Positions 34,520-46,850 are shown, numbered from the stretch's first letter. The stretch: DNA of 64,000 nucleotides from Lepeophtheirus salmonis (GCF_016086655.4 NC_052144.2:27745896-27809895), one strand, 5' to 3'. Numbers and translations are program-made. The notes: generated by a model from the letters alone, not told the origin.

Positions 34520-35150
34520 ACTTGTATGCAAACTAAAGGGCTCAGATTTGTTTAATTTTCTAACTAATTATTTATACTTTACTATATTGAAATATGAACT
34601 AATTTCACTCATTGAGACTTCATTATTTATTGAATTAGTAAGTGTTCAGATTTCAGTTACATCCCCCCCCGCTCCAGTATGTAGGTTTAGTAAAGATGTT
34701 TCAAAAAGTACAAAATCTAACTCAGAAAAATGAGCATAGGGGGTTGTTTGGACTCTACCAAGTGCTCTTCGTAGTTGTTGTTTATTATCATTAAAAAATG
34801 AGCTTGTCTTATTTTATTTTATTACCAAAAAACTGTATTACATTAATGCTCCTATTGCTTGATCAACCGTCTTCTATTGAGTAACCACGTTATCTATCCA
34901 CATACATCCTGAAAATAAATTAAGCAATACAATATCGAACATTTCATGAACTTATAAGTTAAGTCACGTGGATGCTTGTTGCGAAGCGATGACATGTCTG
35001 AGCAAAAGAAGACCGATGGCCACTTAACATAAGACAGGTTTTGAAATAATATTAAAAGTTATTCGCCTTTAAAAATGGTACACAAGGTCTGTAATTGTGG
35101 GATTTTGAAAAAGTATTTAATTTCACATACTTACTCCGTTGGAAAAGAGG
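34520..35150. other. No recognised gene
   Basis: Short AT-rich frames only. A C run at 34664-34671 is the only composition feature. Confidence 0.45.
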
Positions 35151-35194
35151 TAATTCACTATTTTTTCCTTTATTTCAATGGTTTATCATGAGAG

Positions 35195-35560
35195 TTACAT
35201 TCATCCGATTAAAGCCAAGTATGACCAGTTTTGTTTGATAACCTGTTTCCAACGAAAATCCAACTTCATAATGCTCTTCCCGTTAGCCATAGACAGACAC
35301 ATGTGGTAGTCATTTGGTGCCAGGTCTGGAGGGTAGGGTGGATACATAAGAACTTCCCGTCCGAGCTCCCGGAGCCTCTGGCACGTCATCAAAGATATGT
35401 GCGGCCTAGTGTTGTCTCCTATTCCCCAATAATGGCAAATCCTGTTCGATTGCCAGCTTCAAACCGTCAAATTGTTCAAAGAAGATGGCAGAATTGTGCC
35501 GGAAAAGATTGCTTTCGACGTGTTTTCCCCTTTCAGTTAGTAAAAAAGTAAAATATGGCG
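35195..35560 (-). pseudogene. Mariner transposase C-terminal fragment
   Basis: A 63-codon minus-strand frame reads MTCQRLRELGREVLMYPPYP, then PDLAPNDYHMCLSMANGKS and FRWKQVIKQNWSYL. The block PPYPPDLAPNDYH is the diagnostic DD34D mariner signature with the third catalytic aspartate, and the ending matches the W-x-x-x-I-x-x-x-G-x-Y-(I/F) tail. The usual F-L sequence before the tail is shortened, suggesting a deletion between MANGKS and FRWKQV. Farther upstream (35400-35560, minus) is eroded. It belongs to a different lineage from the mariner at 40.17 kb. The transposase is inactive. Confidence 0.75.
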
Positions 35561-35569
35561 AATTTCTTA

Positions 35570-36775
35570 CTTTGAGACCTCCATACTCCTCTCAATATAT
35601 TACACGACTCAACCGGCTATGTGAAATATTGTCAAAGCAGAATTTGTAGTAACAACTCACACCTTTACATAACCGTATGGTCAGATCCGATGTGACAAAT
35701 ATTGAACAAAATATATTTAGTTTAATAAAAAAGAGGCGGGAAATACGAAATTACTTTTCCCCCAACGTATTATTTGTGTTTATGTGGTTTTAAAAGTTTT
35801 ATCAATTTTAAACTATAACGTTTATTGTTGTTATAGTTAAAACAGTTTTCCTTATTTATTTATTTGTGTAATTGTATAAATATTCAATAAATAAAACCTA
35901 AGTATATATAAAAATAGCCTATTATTCAAAATATGTAAGTGGCCATCATCAAAAAGGCAAACTAGAGTGATTTGGCTCAAAATTGAGTCTGGGTTACTTT
36001 TACATTTTCCACCAACTATCGTCAATTTCTATCAACAAATTATTATTAAAAGTTTGGGTACAAGTTTGTATTCATTTAAGACGGATCTTTGTGTCATTGC
36101 ACAGCTATGATCCAGGCCTTCCTGAGAGACAACTTTTCGGACTTTTGTGACCTCAACATGTATCCACCCTCCTCCCAAAAGGCAAACCCCTTGGACTACT
36201 CTATCTAGGTTTGTCGTCTGGAGGAATAAATAAAACATCTTAGAAACTAATGCTTATTACAGCATAATTGACTAAATTGTATTCTGTGTTTACTATTTAA
36301 TCTGGGTTTGCTCAACAAATTTAATCCACTATACTTAAGTGAAATTAAAAAAAATTGTCCATGGATAAAAAAGATAAAAAAATATATAATATCATCTTCA
36401 AAAGATTAGAACAATTAAACTGAATTGAATGTGTCTGAAAGATGACGTCAGTAACTGTCACATATGAAAAATAGTATTTCACTAGGGATACATATTGCCC
36501 CAGTTACTCCTACTACATTTGAGAGCCATTTGAATATGTTAGATACCAAAAGTATCGAAATATTGAGAGTCTATGGAAAGTTGTGCGATTTTACCATGAC
36601 ATAGTGAGGTTCATTCCATCTGAATCAGATCTTCATTTTAAAAATTTCGAAATAGTCTCCCTGAGCGGCGTAACATGGCATGATATGATGTATCTCCCCA
36701 GCAGAATGGTTATTTGGTCGTATGCAGTGTACTCGAACTCTGACCGTCGAAAGTAATTACTTTAGAATTACTTAT
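35570..36775. other. No recognised gene
   Basis: A 68-codon minus frame at 36032-36238 (VRKVVSQEGLDHSCAMTQRS) is protein-like but unrecognised. The rest is AT-rich. Confidence 0.4.
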
Positions 36776-36780
36776 CACCA

Positions 36781-37480
36781 TTTTTTTTTTTTTGCCCACA
36801 TGGCGTAATTTTATTTAGAAACGAAATAAATTAAAGTCTAAGCACATCGCATAAAAACATAAAATTTTAAACTTAAAAAAAAAACAACTGTAAAAACAAG
36901 AAAATTATCAAACAAAAATCAAAAACAAATAGAAGGACAATTAAAAATTTAAATAACGTTAGTGGCATAGTCTTCATTTACCGGAAGAACTAGTCCATAT
37001 CTTTAATTACTTTTATATGTCACTTAATAATGGGGATGCCGTCTGTAAGGTTTAAGTCCTTCTTAGTCCTTTTTGCATATATTAATTATTGTATTTTTGT
37101 AATAATGTCGTTGACCTAGCCTTCCTCTTTCTCACAATAGTGTCCTAAAAATTCATCTTTACCAGTTGCTGCTCTTAAATGATCTAGCAGTCCATATGAG
37201 ATCCGCTCATATGTTACACTTAAAAGCCTGCAGCTCCAGAAGAGATGGTCAGTAGTCTCTTTTGCTTCATTGCAAAACGGGCAAATACTCCTCTGGTCGT
37301 TAAAGAATTTTGCCCCAACCTCCAACGTTCCAGAGAGTAATCGATTTTTGAACAATTTCTCAGAAGATTTCAAATATTTATTTTGATTACTTTGATGATG
37401 TTATATGCTCCTTTGTTGATGTTTCTCCTTTCCAAATAGTCACAAAAAGGAGCCATAGTTGATTTGGTGAAACTTCTGTA
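36781..37480 (-). pseudogene. LINE 3' end: zinc-binding C-terminus and poly(A) tail
   Basis: The minus-strand frame at 37373-37116 reads KLFKNRLLSGTLEVGAKFF, then CPFCNEAKETTDHLFWSC. The latter is the C-x2-C...H-x4-C zinc-binding motif found at the C-terminus of many LINE ORF2 proteins. A preceding piece in another frame (FCDYLERRNINKGAYNIIK) extends it to about 37440. The 3' untranslated part runs to a 13-base poly(A) on the minus strand at 36794-36782. Poly(A) in the right place after a LINE C-terminus supports a 5'-truncated insertion. No target duplication was recognised. Confidence 0.7.
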
Positions 37481-38731
37481 GTATATGGATGTATGTATAT
37501 ATTATAGTTGTATTATCGGAAAGTTATGTTAATTGAGTATCACCCAACCTATTCTGAATGAATACATGAGTTATGTTTATATATAGTATATCACAGGGAG
37601 CAATCGGTAGGATGTTAGAATCCGAAATAAAAGAAGAGTCATCCGGGATGATCGAGCTTTGGAAGCTCAGGAGGAAGCGAGGTGGTGACAAAAGCCATTA
37701 TCTCAAAAAATGGAAAACTTATTCGTGAGTTCTTGGAGATAGAGGCGAGTATCCATCAGATAGAATTCGCCCTAGAATATGCTTAGAAAGCATTGGGGAG
37801 CGAAGCTAAACTCAGTGATGACATTATTTGTTCTCTGGAAGAGGATTTAAGGATTACGAGTCAGAAGTAAACTATTTGGTTGAATAAGAGCTGAGAGTCG
37901 ATGAGTTGTGTTGTTCTATCGAGGAGAGGAAGACAATGTTTAAGAAAATGAATGAGAAAGAATGTGCTCAGATGAATGCAACATAAAAAAATCTCATTAA
38001 GCTTCCATAACCCGAGGAGCTGAATCTGGACATCGAGTTGGAGGACTTTGAGGAGTGGTGCTGGAGATTTGAGGAATACATGGTGTCAATGAAAGTGAGA
38101 CTTCAACCTATGAAGCAGCAGGTTCCTGTTCTATGGAGCTTGTTATCGAACAGTATGGCTCGAGACGTTCGATACAATTTACAAATGCCAAAAGACGGAA
38201 GCAAATCTCTGGAAGATATTCTCGATGCTATTAGAAAAAAGCTCAGAGACAAACGTTCTATCATTGTCGATAGGGTTCAATTCGAAAATTGAGATCAACA
38301 CGAGAATGAGTAATTTCATGACTTTCTCACGTTGCTGAAGGAATTATTTGAGAGAGCAGAGATTTGCAAAAGTTGTGTCAATGATAGATTAGTCTCGAAA
38401 ATTGTTGCAGGTTTACGAGATTAAAGCACGAGGCGTCATATTTTCGAGATGAAGGTGACCTCCTTGGAAGAAATTACCCAAGTTTGTAGGGGAAGAGAGT
38501 TTGGTCTTTTCAATGAAGAAGTTCTGAAATCCAGAAGATCCGTTTCAATAGTGAAAAGGAAGTCAGGAGATCCAAAGAAGTTCAGGGCCCTATCAAATTC
38601 AAGACAGCTGAATTGTGGAAGATGTGGTTCCAATGCTCATTTTAGAGGAGAAGAATGTAGGTCTTTTAATCAAAAAAATTTCATTTATGAAAACCTGGGA
38701 CACATCGCTCGGATGTGGAAGCACAAGAGGG

Positions 38732-38881
38732 ATGAAAAAGTGACGAAGAAAGTGAAAACTTGTCACATAAGGTCGAATTCTGTGTGGAATTCAAGACAAA
38801 AAGTACCCATTATCATGTTGAATGTCGAAGTACGTACGAAAAAATTTACAAATAGATCTGATTTTAAGGTTATCCCAGATA
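38732..38881 (+). repeat. 150-bp direct repeat inside the gypsy-like element, copy 1
   Basis: This segment of the gag-protease junction (from ATGAAAAAGTGACGAAG to GGTTATCCCAGATA) recurs at 39178 with about 90% identity by eye. Confidence 0.85.
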
Positions 38882-39177
38882 CGGGATGTGAAGCATTTAT
38901 TTGTGAAAAAGAAATCGTTCGAAGTCTTGAAGTGGAATATCTATATGGGGTATCATCAATCTCAATCACCGGATCTAATGAAGCTCGAATTAAATGTATT
39001 GGGAAGGTCAAAGCAAAATTCAGGTTCAACGAAAAGTTAATGGAGGAAGATATGTTTGTCTTTCCAGGTACTCAGGGAATACTTATGCGGGTTATGCTCT
39101 GGTATGCAGCGAATAACTTTTGACTATTGTCAAAAAATTGTCCAATCCCTGATCACAGAATATCGTCCAACCGAAAA

Positions 39178-39327
39178 ATGAAAAAGTGACGAAGAAAGTG
39201 AAAACTTGTCACATAAGGTCGAATTCTGTGGGGAATTCAAGACAAAAAGCACCCACTATCATTTTGAATGTCGGAGTACGTCCGAAAAACTCTACCAATA
39301 GATGTGATTTTAAGGTTATCCCAGATA
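39178..39327 (+). repeat. 150-bp direct repeat inside the gypsy-like element, copy 2
   Basis: Second copy, 446 bp downstream. It stops precisely before the DTG of the protease, so the active site itself is not duplicated, and is followed directly by the integrase-region piece. Confidence 0.85.
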
Positions 39328-39649
39328 ACATTGGATATTAATGTTGATGATTTGTTTAAAGAGTATGGAGATGCTTTTGATGATCATGAGTGGAGCTAGA
39401 ATTGCAAAGGATTCGGGAGGATACAGAAACAGATGAAGAACTTCAAAAGTTAATACAATGCTTACGAGAGTATCTAAAACTACCTAAGGAATTCAAATGC
39501 CAACAAAAAGGAGGTAATATTCAGGACGAAATTGTTTTATATGTTGGAAGAATCAACGTCAAAGCTTATAAGATAAGGCTGGAAAATGGCAAGATTCATT
39601 ACTCTTTCGTAAAAAGAGAGTAGAACAGGGATCAAGAGGTCAGCGTATT

Positions 39650-40165
39650 TTTTGTAAAAATTGAACGTAAAGCCAGATGACCTAGTGGATTTATTAAGCA
39701 TTACCTGCCTCAGATATATCTGCATCATCACTTGGTTCACACCTCCAGACCTCCCAAAAGGAAGCTGTATTCATCTGGCATCTCCTGCATTTATTATCCT
39801 TCTGGCAATCGTAACATGAGTAGAGTTTAGAGTAATTACTGATCACCATTTATTGAAAGCCGAATCTTTAAGGGTGGAAGAGATGGAGAACACGAAGAAA
39901 AGGTATGACGTTGGTACTCAGAATCCCTCCTTCTCAGATCGGGAATGATTGTCGTATTTTATAATCACTTTCGAATCATTATATATTATTATGTAATTAT
40001 ACAATTTGAAATTGAATGTTTGGCTACCTTTATGTTTATTCTGATATACAAATTAGCAGGTTAATATATATACAGTTTCGAGATGTTTTTTATGTACATA
40101 TATGTTATATCAGATCTTTAATTAATTATCTTTTCAGATCTCGGTTATGCTGTGTAGTATTTATG
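39650..40165. other. No recognised gene
   Basis: Faint retroelement-like text (EEMENTKKRYDVGTQNPSFSD, about 39880-39945) may be more of the gypsy-like pol. The remainder is AT-rich. Confidence 0.4.
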
Positions 40166-40167
40166 TA

Positions 40168-41411
40168 TTAGGTTAAGTCATAAATAATTTCCGAGTGCCA
40201 AAAAACTTTCCCTTTAATTTTAAATGAAAAACTCGTTTATCGTCGTTTTTCTCACACCCTTCAGTGTAAAATTAATTTTGGTATTAGGTGTATAGGTATA
40301 TTTGCATCATACTTATTATTTAGTCATTTCACTGTTGCGTTATGGAGAATCTTCTTCTTTGCAGATATTTCTGTCACAGATATATTGACCGAACTCTCCA
40401 ACATCAACTCAGAACACTCTTTGACGTGGCAGACTGTTTCAAATTGGACTGAAACCATAGAGATCGGCACTTGGGCTCCTGAAAAGAAGGGGCATACAAA
40501 ACGAAACTGGAAAACAGTTAGAACAACATCACCCGAGTTCACCACCTAATTCTATCAAACCCTCACTTGAGCAATCGAAATGCATTTGTCTACCGCAAAA
40601 AATTGTTGTTTGGATCTTGACAGACAATGTAGGGTACAAACAGCTCTTGAGTATCTGTATACCCCACAAATTGATGGAGGAGAACAAAGCAGACAGAGTG
40701 AAGTGTTGCAATGACCTAATCAAGCTCCTCAACGACGAAGGATGGGTGTTGTTAATTTCTTAGCTGTTTATACAGGATAAAAGCGGCCTGTTTTGGAACT
40801 CAATGCAACAGAGAGATGTATGGACGAAACTTGAAGGCCAACAATTCACCACACCACGACCTATGAAGACAACGAGGAAGATAATACCTCAGATGAGGTT
40901 CAAATGCAGCCCAAAGAGTGCATTTGTTTCCTACTCCGTATCCAAGGGCACAAAATTAACGATTTGCCATGATTTAGTATTTAAAAACGACAATACATCG
41001 CTTCAACAATTTGAACAGCGACAAAATCAAGCTGCAGGGCACAGAACAGCGCAAGACCTCATGCATCGACGAAAACACCCGATTTTCTTACCAGTAGAGA
41101 CGTCTGGTGCATAAAAAAACAACTTTACAGATCCAACCTAAGCCTTTATGACCGTTTCCTGTTCAGAAAGATGAAACATCTACACAAAGAAGACAATTTT
41201 AACGGCTCTGAAGAGGTTCTGTTTGGCATACAGCCGGCGATGAAGAAGGTAGCAGAAGAGGAGCTCTTAGACCAACTTAAAAATACAAAGTCATTGGCAC
41301 GACCTAGTAGCATCCAAAGGCAATTATGTAATAAAAGTGTACATGTATTTTAGCGTTTTAATAAAAAATCGAGTTATTATGGAACACTAAAATTATTTAT
41401 GACTCAACCAA
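40168..41411 (+). mobile_element. Mariner-like transposon with both terminal repeats, 1,244 bp
   Basis: The left end reads TTAGGTTAAGTCATAAATAA (40168-40187). The right end, reverse-complemented, reads TTGGTTGAGTCATAAATAAT. One base is missing and about 85% of the ~31 bp agree. TA dinucleotides flank both ends (40166-40167 and 41412-41413), the duplication expected of mariners, and the length is typical of the group. The terminal repeats enclose a decayed transposase on the same strand. Confidence 0.85.
40318..41353 (+). pseudogene. Mariner-like transposase, full span, frameshifted
   Basis: Across frames the order is an N-terminal DNA-binding part (LTELSNINSEHSLTWQTVSN, about 40390), the second helix-turn-helix region, and then EENKADRVKCCNDLIKLLND before the first-aspartate block, where LFIQDKSGLFW stands. 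The 103-codon open piece at 40803-41114 (VWTKLEGQQFTTPRP) follows. Next come SARPHASTKTPDFL, the second-aspartate block with D lost (the family has D-N-A-R-P-H), and LYDRFLFRKMKHLHKED with the third aspartate, in the mariner D34D context. The end is the 60-codon frame 41171-41353. Missing catalytic residues and several frameshifts make it inactive. Confidence 0.7.
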
Positions 41412-41413
41412 TA

Positions 41414-42325
41414 AAATTCACGATTAATATATTCCGTTGAATAATATACAAAGGTACTCCTGATATATGTTTATATTTCTATTAATAATTTACTAATATT
41501 GTTTTATTACAATTATAAATTGTACTTGATTAGAAAGGCATCTAGTCACAGCGCCACGAAACTAAAAACATTCAATGAATTTCAGGGATAAAAATAAAAC
41601 CGACATAATTAAATATGATGTCTACTCACTGTTTGAGTCGAATTGAAAAATCATCGACACAAATTGAGTTGAATGAGTTTTTTAACCAACTCCACAACAA
41701 ACAACAATTGCAATGAAGTAAAAACTGTATTTTGTAAATATGTTATTTGAGTATGTCGAGTACGAAGGTGGTTCTGGGGTTCCACTATTAATAGATCTCG
41801 ATATATATTCCCTAATATTGATAAATTTAATCATACTCCAAACTTTATGTAAAAAGTAATAATTGTACATGGCCGATTATCAGATTTAACCCTAGGTTAT
41901 TTTTTAATCCAATGTAGACAAATAAATGCAGCCTTATTAAAGTAAATATAATACCATCTAATTTTTTAATCCTTTCACATTTTGTTCTATATAGCTTCAA
42001 TATGCTCTCAAATAAACTTAATTAGTATTGGATATAATGCATTTAATCAAATAGAACTGTCTACATATAACATCTAACTAGCTACCATTAAAAACGTATG
42101 TATGTACAAAGATTCTAAAAGATATCCTTTAAAATTAAGATGAAATATTATAAAAATAATGACTTATCTTTGTTTGTGCACAAAACAAAGGAGGCCTTTA
42201 TATAAAACAGTATAATGGCTATACATTATCTCCCTCAATACATCAATGAAAAATCATTAATGATAATAAAATAAGAAATTATAAAAACATTTTTCCCCTT
42301 TTTTTTTTATACAAATAAAAAAGAA
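41414..42325. other. AT-rich sequence with no recognised gene
   Basis: Short AT-driven frames only. Confidence 0.5.
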
Positions 42326-42329
42326 CCCG

Positions 42330-43465
42330 GGAACAGCTGCCTAATTCCCTTTAAGTAATACGGCCTGCTGCTCCAATCCAAAATCTCGTAATGTATTCTG
42401 CCCACTGGACTGCTCAGGCTTTTTGCCGACCATGTTATCGTCCTCATTTACTTTTACCTGATGCCGTAAACACAGCAACCACAGCCAGAAGCTCAGGAAT
42501 TAGGGATTAAAATATACCCCACTGACAGTATCCTCAAGGTCTTTCAGGCTGGATGTGTCAGGTTCTATGGCTACATCAGATATGGGGTCCCCTGAGGGGG
42601 TATTCTACACTCTTGATGTGGGCCATCATTTCTTTCACGACCTTATTGCGGGCTAACAGGTCAATACCCTCTCACATGACTTTCTTTGGGATTGGGTACC
42701 TAGAAATAGAGTATGTTTGAGTTTGTTCCTTGTTAGTTGTGGTGGCAATTACCTATAAGGGGCAAGCCGGAGGTATAATAATATTGGCTTCAAACTCCGT
42801 GTACATCTCCGGAACGAACACGGTCTCCAATAGATCAAGCTAAATTGTCTCGATCTCGATTTCTGGACGCACCCTTTCATCTTAATCCTCACCCTTACGA
42901 TGACGGTTTTCTTTATGAAGGTTCTCATAAGTGAATAAGAGTAATTCCACATTTAATAAATTTGAAAACACTGGCAGCTGTACCATCATTGACTGACAGC
43001 CTAACCTGTTTTTTACTAAGAATACTGGTTATCTTCCCTGTGGCCTACCTGAGTGTTATATTACACCTGGGCGTTGCTTTAAGGAGATTCTAAACGGACG
43101 AGAAACACCTTTGTGTTGATATCAGAGGTATTCTGAGAAATCTGTTCAACTACTGCCAATAATTTTTTCCCCATATTATTTGGCCACGTCATCACTCTTT
43201 ATGAATTCTTGAGATTATCCTGGAGAGTTTATATTTCATTGGTGCGGGAGAGAAAGGGAAACCCCATTTTACTTCTTCTACCACTGCTCCTAAGTTTTTG
43301 TGCACCTCTGACTGGCTCTTCCCTGCATCTCATCAACACACCGAGAAAATAAAAGTGGATATCCTTATACCAAGAAGTCAACTGGCATGGGGACATAGCA
43401 TTTCTCCTGGGTATCAAGGGATTTATAGTCCAAAATAATGAAGCTCTCGATACCTTCAACCACGA
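42330..43465 (-). pseudogene. Probable LTR-retrotransposon pol relic
   Basis: This block is visibly richer in GC than its surroundings. On the minus strand it reads as protein across frames: LRSSGRRSKMGFPFLSRTNE (43300), KKQVRLSVNDGTAASVFKFI (43010), ETVFVPEMYTEFEANIIIPP (42800), YPIPKKVM followed by DLLARNKVVKEMMAHIKSVE (42690-42600), and later SLKDLEDTVSGVYF (42520). The YPI...VVKEMM...S...YPLR series resembles the entry to the reverse transcriptase domain of Ty3/gypsy- or retrovirus-like pol. The catalytic YxDD box is not present, and many stops and shifts occur. The family call is an inference from this one stretch. Confidence 0.3.
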
Positions 43466-43469
43466 ATAA

Positions 43470-44036
43470 TACTTTTAGATTCAATATATTTTTAATTGTA
43501 ACAGTAAGGGCAAAAAATATTTCCCTATCTATAATATAAATACAATATAAAACTTGTTTTTAATCAAAAACAAAATCATATGGTTATTTTGAAAAGTGTT
43601 CATCATGGAGAGGGCATAAGCAATCAACTTTTATAGGAATAAACTCATTGTTTTATATGAGTTGACGGGTTCTATTTGACACTTTGTCAACTATGCATAT
43701 TAAAAATATTTACATGATTACCTCAAACATGAAGTTCCTTCCTGGTTAATATACAGTCTGTAATTTCAAGGATAAAAAATCTATTAAAGTGTCTGTATGT
43801 ACTATCTTTTTTCAAAAATATATTCAAAAATCAGCGAAGCCTTTTCTTAAGCTTCCATTGATAAACATTCTTTTTATAACGCTGTTAGTGACCATAAATA
43901 AAGCATTTATAACTATTCCATTCATTTTGCAGATATAAATATCAATTAAAATATTCAAAATACTTTAATAATATAACTATAAGACATCGAAAAATATTAA
44001 CAATACGAGTTCGGGGTTTCTATAAGTTATAATGAG

Positions 44037-44067
<31 letters not shown>

Positions 44068-44275
44068 TATCAAGCTATTTATTCTTCTAAACATAATATT
44101 CGATACATAAAATTTGACAACCATTTTCTAATAGGCGTTAAAAATACATAAGAAGAACACATAATGTTATTAAAAACAATTCATTCACATTCAAAATGTA
44201 AAACAGTTGGAAGGTTGAGTTTGCGTATTATTATTGTTTGCTCTCGTCAAATAAAGAGGGAAATAAAAAACTTAG
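43470..44275. other. AT-rich sequence with no recognised gene
   Basis: Contains an (AT)n run at 44050-44070. Nothing else was seen. Confidence 0.5.
44050..44070. repeat. (AT)n microsatellite
   Basis: About ten TA units following ATT repeats. Confidence 0.9.
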
Positions 44276-44279
44276 ATGT

Positions 44280-44880
44280 GATAGGCAAGCTATCACGCCA
44301 CTGAACACAGTCGAGAAGAAAGGATCTGGACCCCGTTATCATACATAACAATTTATAAACAGAATAGTTCAAAACAGTATAAGCACCTTCAAATGTCCGT
44401 CAATGAAATCATCAAGTCTGACTTCTTTATTATAGAGCCTTTAGTCCGGGTGAAGGATAAAATACAGATAACTTTCCTAAAGACTTTAGGCCTTTAGGTG
44501 AGACCGAGTCGTGGGTAACATAGCCAGCAGCAAATCTTCTTTTTTAGCTCTATTCCGAGTGCATCCCTAATTTTCTGTTCCACCATTTCCTTTACAGGTA
44601 TCACTCTACTACAATCATAAAAAAGTTGGAAGAAGGACTCCGTACGATCCTTGCAAAAGAGCAGAGTCTCTCCGTTTCATCTTTTTTCAACTTCTTAGTG
44701 AAGACTTTTGAGAAAGCGAGACGATATTGTTGTCATCTCCCTTTTAAATCGTTGAATTGATTTCTCATCACCGATCTTCATCCCACTTTATTGATCCTGG
44801 TGTCCCTTCTATTCAGCTTTCGAACAATCTGGAAACTAAAAGAATTTGAGATTTATAATCAGTTATTTATAGTAAAAATC
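44280..44880 (-). pseudogene. Probable LINE ORF2 C-terminal fragment
   Basis: On the minus strand around 44700-44590, two frames combine to KVFTKKL, then CLFCKDRTESFFQLFYDCSR, then IPVKEMVEQKIRDALGIELK and CCWLCYPRLGL. The C-x2-C-x13-C spacing, followed by a conserved helix, resembles the zinc-binding C-terminus of LINE ORF2 proteins, similar in plan to but different in sequence from the copy at 37.2 kb. The piece is frameshifted within the motif and lacks the reverse transcriptase domain. No poly(A) tail was recognised. Confidence 0.4.
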
Positions 44881-44884
44881 AGAA

Positions 44885-46670
44885 TTTATTCTTTTTTTAT
44901 AAAACTTTCTAAGACATTTTTTTAATTCAAATTTTGAGAACAAAATTAGTATACATCCATTTTGATGAGATTGTGTGTATTTTATAGAACAAAACAAAAA
45001 CCTACAATATTACATTGTCTCACATGAAATAGAAGAGGAAAAACAGAGGTACGACTTTTAAACAAAATATTAATGAAGTTAATTAAATCTAGATTAAAAA
45101 TTACTCAATAGAAAAATAAATCCTATACAAAACATTGTCAAACTTATTAAAAAATTTGCTTAAAATCTGATTGAATGTTTCAAGAATATTGTTGTAAAAC
45201 TCGGGGTGTATAATGTTTTAGTACACTAACGTAAGATAAAGTTAAGTATTCGTAGGTGGATATATTGTTAGATTTGTATCTTTTTAAATTTCCAATTAAT
45301 TTCCACCCTCTATATATTTTGAAAATTTATAGTAAAAAAAATTGAAATAATTTGATATTTTTAATTATGGATAAGCAAATTGCTTCAGAAAATATCAAAA
45401 AGTCAATATATGAGATCCATTTAAGATTTCAGCGATATAGACCAATATAAATAAATTAACAATAAAGAAGTATATTGGAAAAAGAAAATAAATAAACTTT
45501 ATCTTCCATCGATAAATAACTGAGGTTAATCCCAATATATTGACAAAACGCAAGTAAATGCAATTTCCAGCAACCTATCCTAAATGAAGTCTAAGATAGT
45601 AACAAAATGAATTAATATAAATTGAAAAGTCGAAGAACAAAAAACAGAGAGCATTTTCAAATATTCAAAGTACAGCAATAAAGAAAGGAAAGCTATTTCT
45701 CATCTCTTGAGTTGCAGTCATTAATAAAGGATCATCAGGAATTGTTAAAAAATACTTTCAAAGTATGTTCAAGCAAAAAAAGAATACAATCTTGCTATAG
45801 ATGATTAAAGTGTATCATTGTAGATGCATACTTAAAGAGTCAGAAAATTATAATTAAACTAGACTCGGACTCAAAGATAAGAGACTTACGACTCGAGCTT
45901 ATATACCAAAGACTTGTTCTGGACACATGAATATCCCTGCTGTATAATAATCATCTCACAAGAAACTTAGTCAAGAAAGAGTGAAATTAGATCAATGAAA
46001 GATAGTAATGTAGTTCAGTGGACAATGTGAACGGATAAAAATGCAGGGGGTTGTTCTCAGAAGATTTTGTCCTCTGAGGATCTTATACAGTGTAGATTTG
46101 TGTCCTACTACTGCAATGGATTCCTTAATAGAGGTAATCAAAACAAATTATGTTTAAAAGTTGTTTCAAGGTATAAAAATATACTTTGTAAAGTTTCCAT
46201 CCCATAAAAAAAAAGATTTATTTATTTTCACTTTGCTATTAAAATCATTAACTTTCATAACCCCTAAAATAATAAGTATTTTAGTTATCAAAAATCAAAG
46301 GTAGTATTGTAAATATGGGTAATTTAGTGTTATCTCTTCAAATGTATGAACTACAGCTTTTAAGGTGATTTTAGAAGTTTTGAGTGATTTGAATATATTT
46401 TTGATTGAAAACTATAGGTGGTATCCAATGATATAGGAACTGTTTAAAAATATTATTATTGTAATAGAATAGGGTTAAACTAGCAAAAAGATAAATATAA
46501 AATAATTAGCAGTAGGACATGGGGTGAGTCCCAAATTGTCATTTATCGAATATTTATTTTACGGAACCAAGCTTTCAAACTCCATTCTATCATAATGAAT
46601 AATGGAGCCTTCCAATTTTTACTGTAAAATGGATTTGACAAATATTCATTTAAACGGTATGAATTATACA
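44885..46670. other. AT-rich sequence with no recognised gene
   Basis: Near 46018 the phrase TAGTTCAGTGG matches a tRNA A-box, but no adequate B-box or acceptor stem follows. Otherwise featureless. Confidence 0.45.
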
Positions 46671-46675
46671 TACAT

Positions 46676-46830
46676 AAAGTATATGTCCTTGTCTAGGAAC
46701 GACCGGGGTGCGAAGCTACGCACATTAAGTTCAAGAGAAAAAATATCCACAGCTCGTTTAAATGTGCTATCTCGATTCCACAGACGTTGCGACGTAGCTC
46801 TGGAATTAGAAATGAGTGGAATGAAATAAG
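46676..46830. repeat. Dispersed repeat family A, member 1
   Basis: Contains TAAAGTATATGTCCTTGTCT, GGGGTGCGAAGCTACGCACA, then TTAAGTTCAAGAGAA. The minus strand reads SLELNVRSFAP, and the 61.1-kb copy reads SLELNVRRFAP in a comparable frame. Confidence 0.6.
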
Positions 46831-46850
46831 TAACGCCAGTGAGATTTTGA

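Larger units (their letters stand above)
37600..39640 (+). mobile_element. Gutted Ty3/gypsy-like LTR retrotransposon: gag, protease and part of the integrase region
   Basis: The plus strand shows a gag region from about 37610, including an 84-codon open piece at 38041-38292 with EDFEEWCWRFEEYM. A 224-codon open frame (38449-39123) follows with a zinc knuckle CGRCGSNAHFRGEEC (about residues 57-71), a second degenerate knuckle ending GHIARMWKH, and a retropepsin active site VIPDTGCEAFI (about residues 142-152, from the usual D-T-G-A). Reverse transcriptase and RNase H are missing. At 39390-39623 comes ELQRIREDTETDEELQKLIQ with LPKEFKCQQKG and DEIVLYVGR, the segment that lies between RNase H and the integrase zinc finger in gypsy pol. 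Stops break gag near 38290. Flanking LTRs were not recognised. Confidence 0.65.

Noticed and set aside
35231..35551. 106-codon plus-strand frame
   Set aside because: Antisense of the mariner fragment carrying PPYPPDLAPNDYH on the minus strand.
46010..46070. A-box match TAGTTCAGTGG suggesting a tRNA or tRNA-derived SINE
   Set aside because: The only B-box candidate (GGTTGTTCTC) mismatches the consensus at key positions, and no cloverleaf can be drawn.
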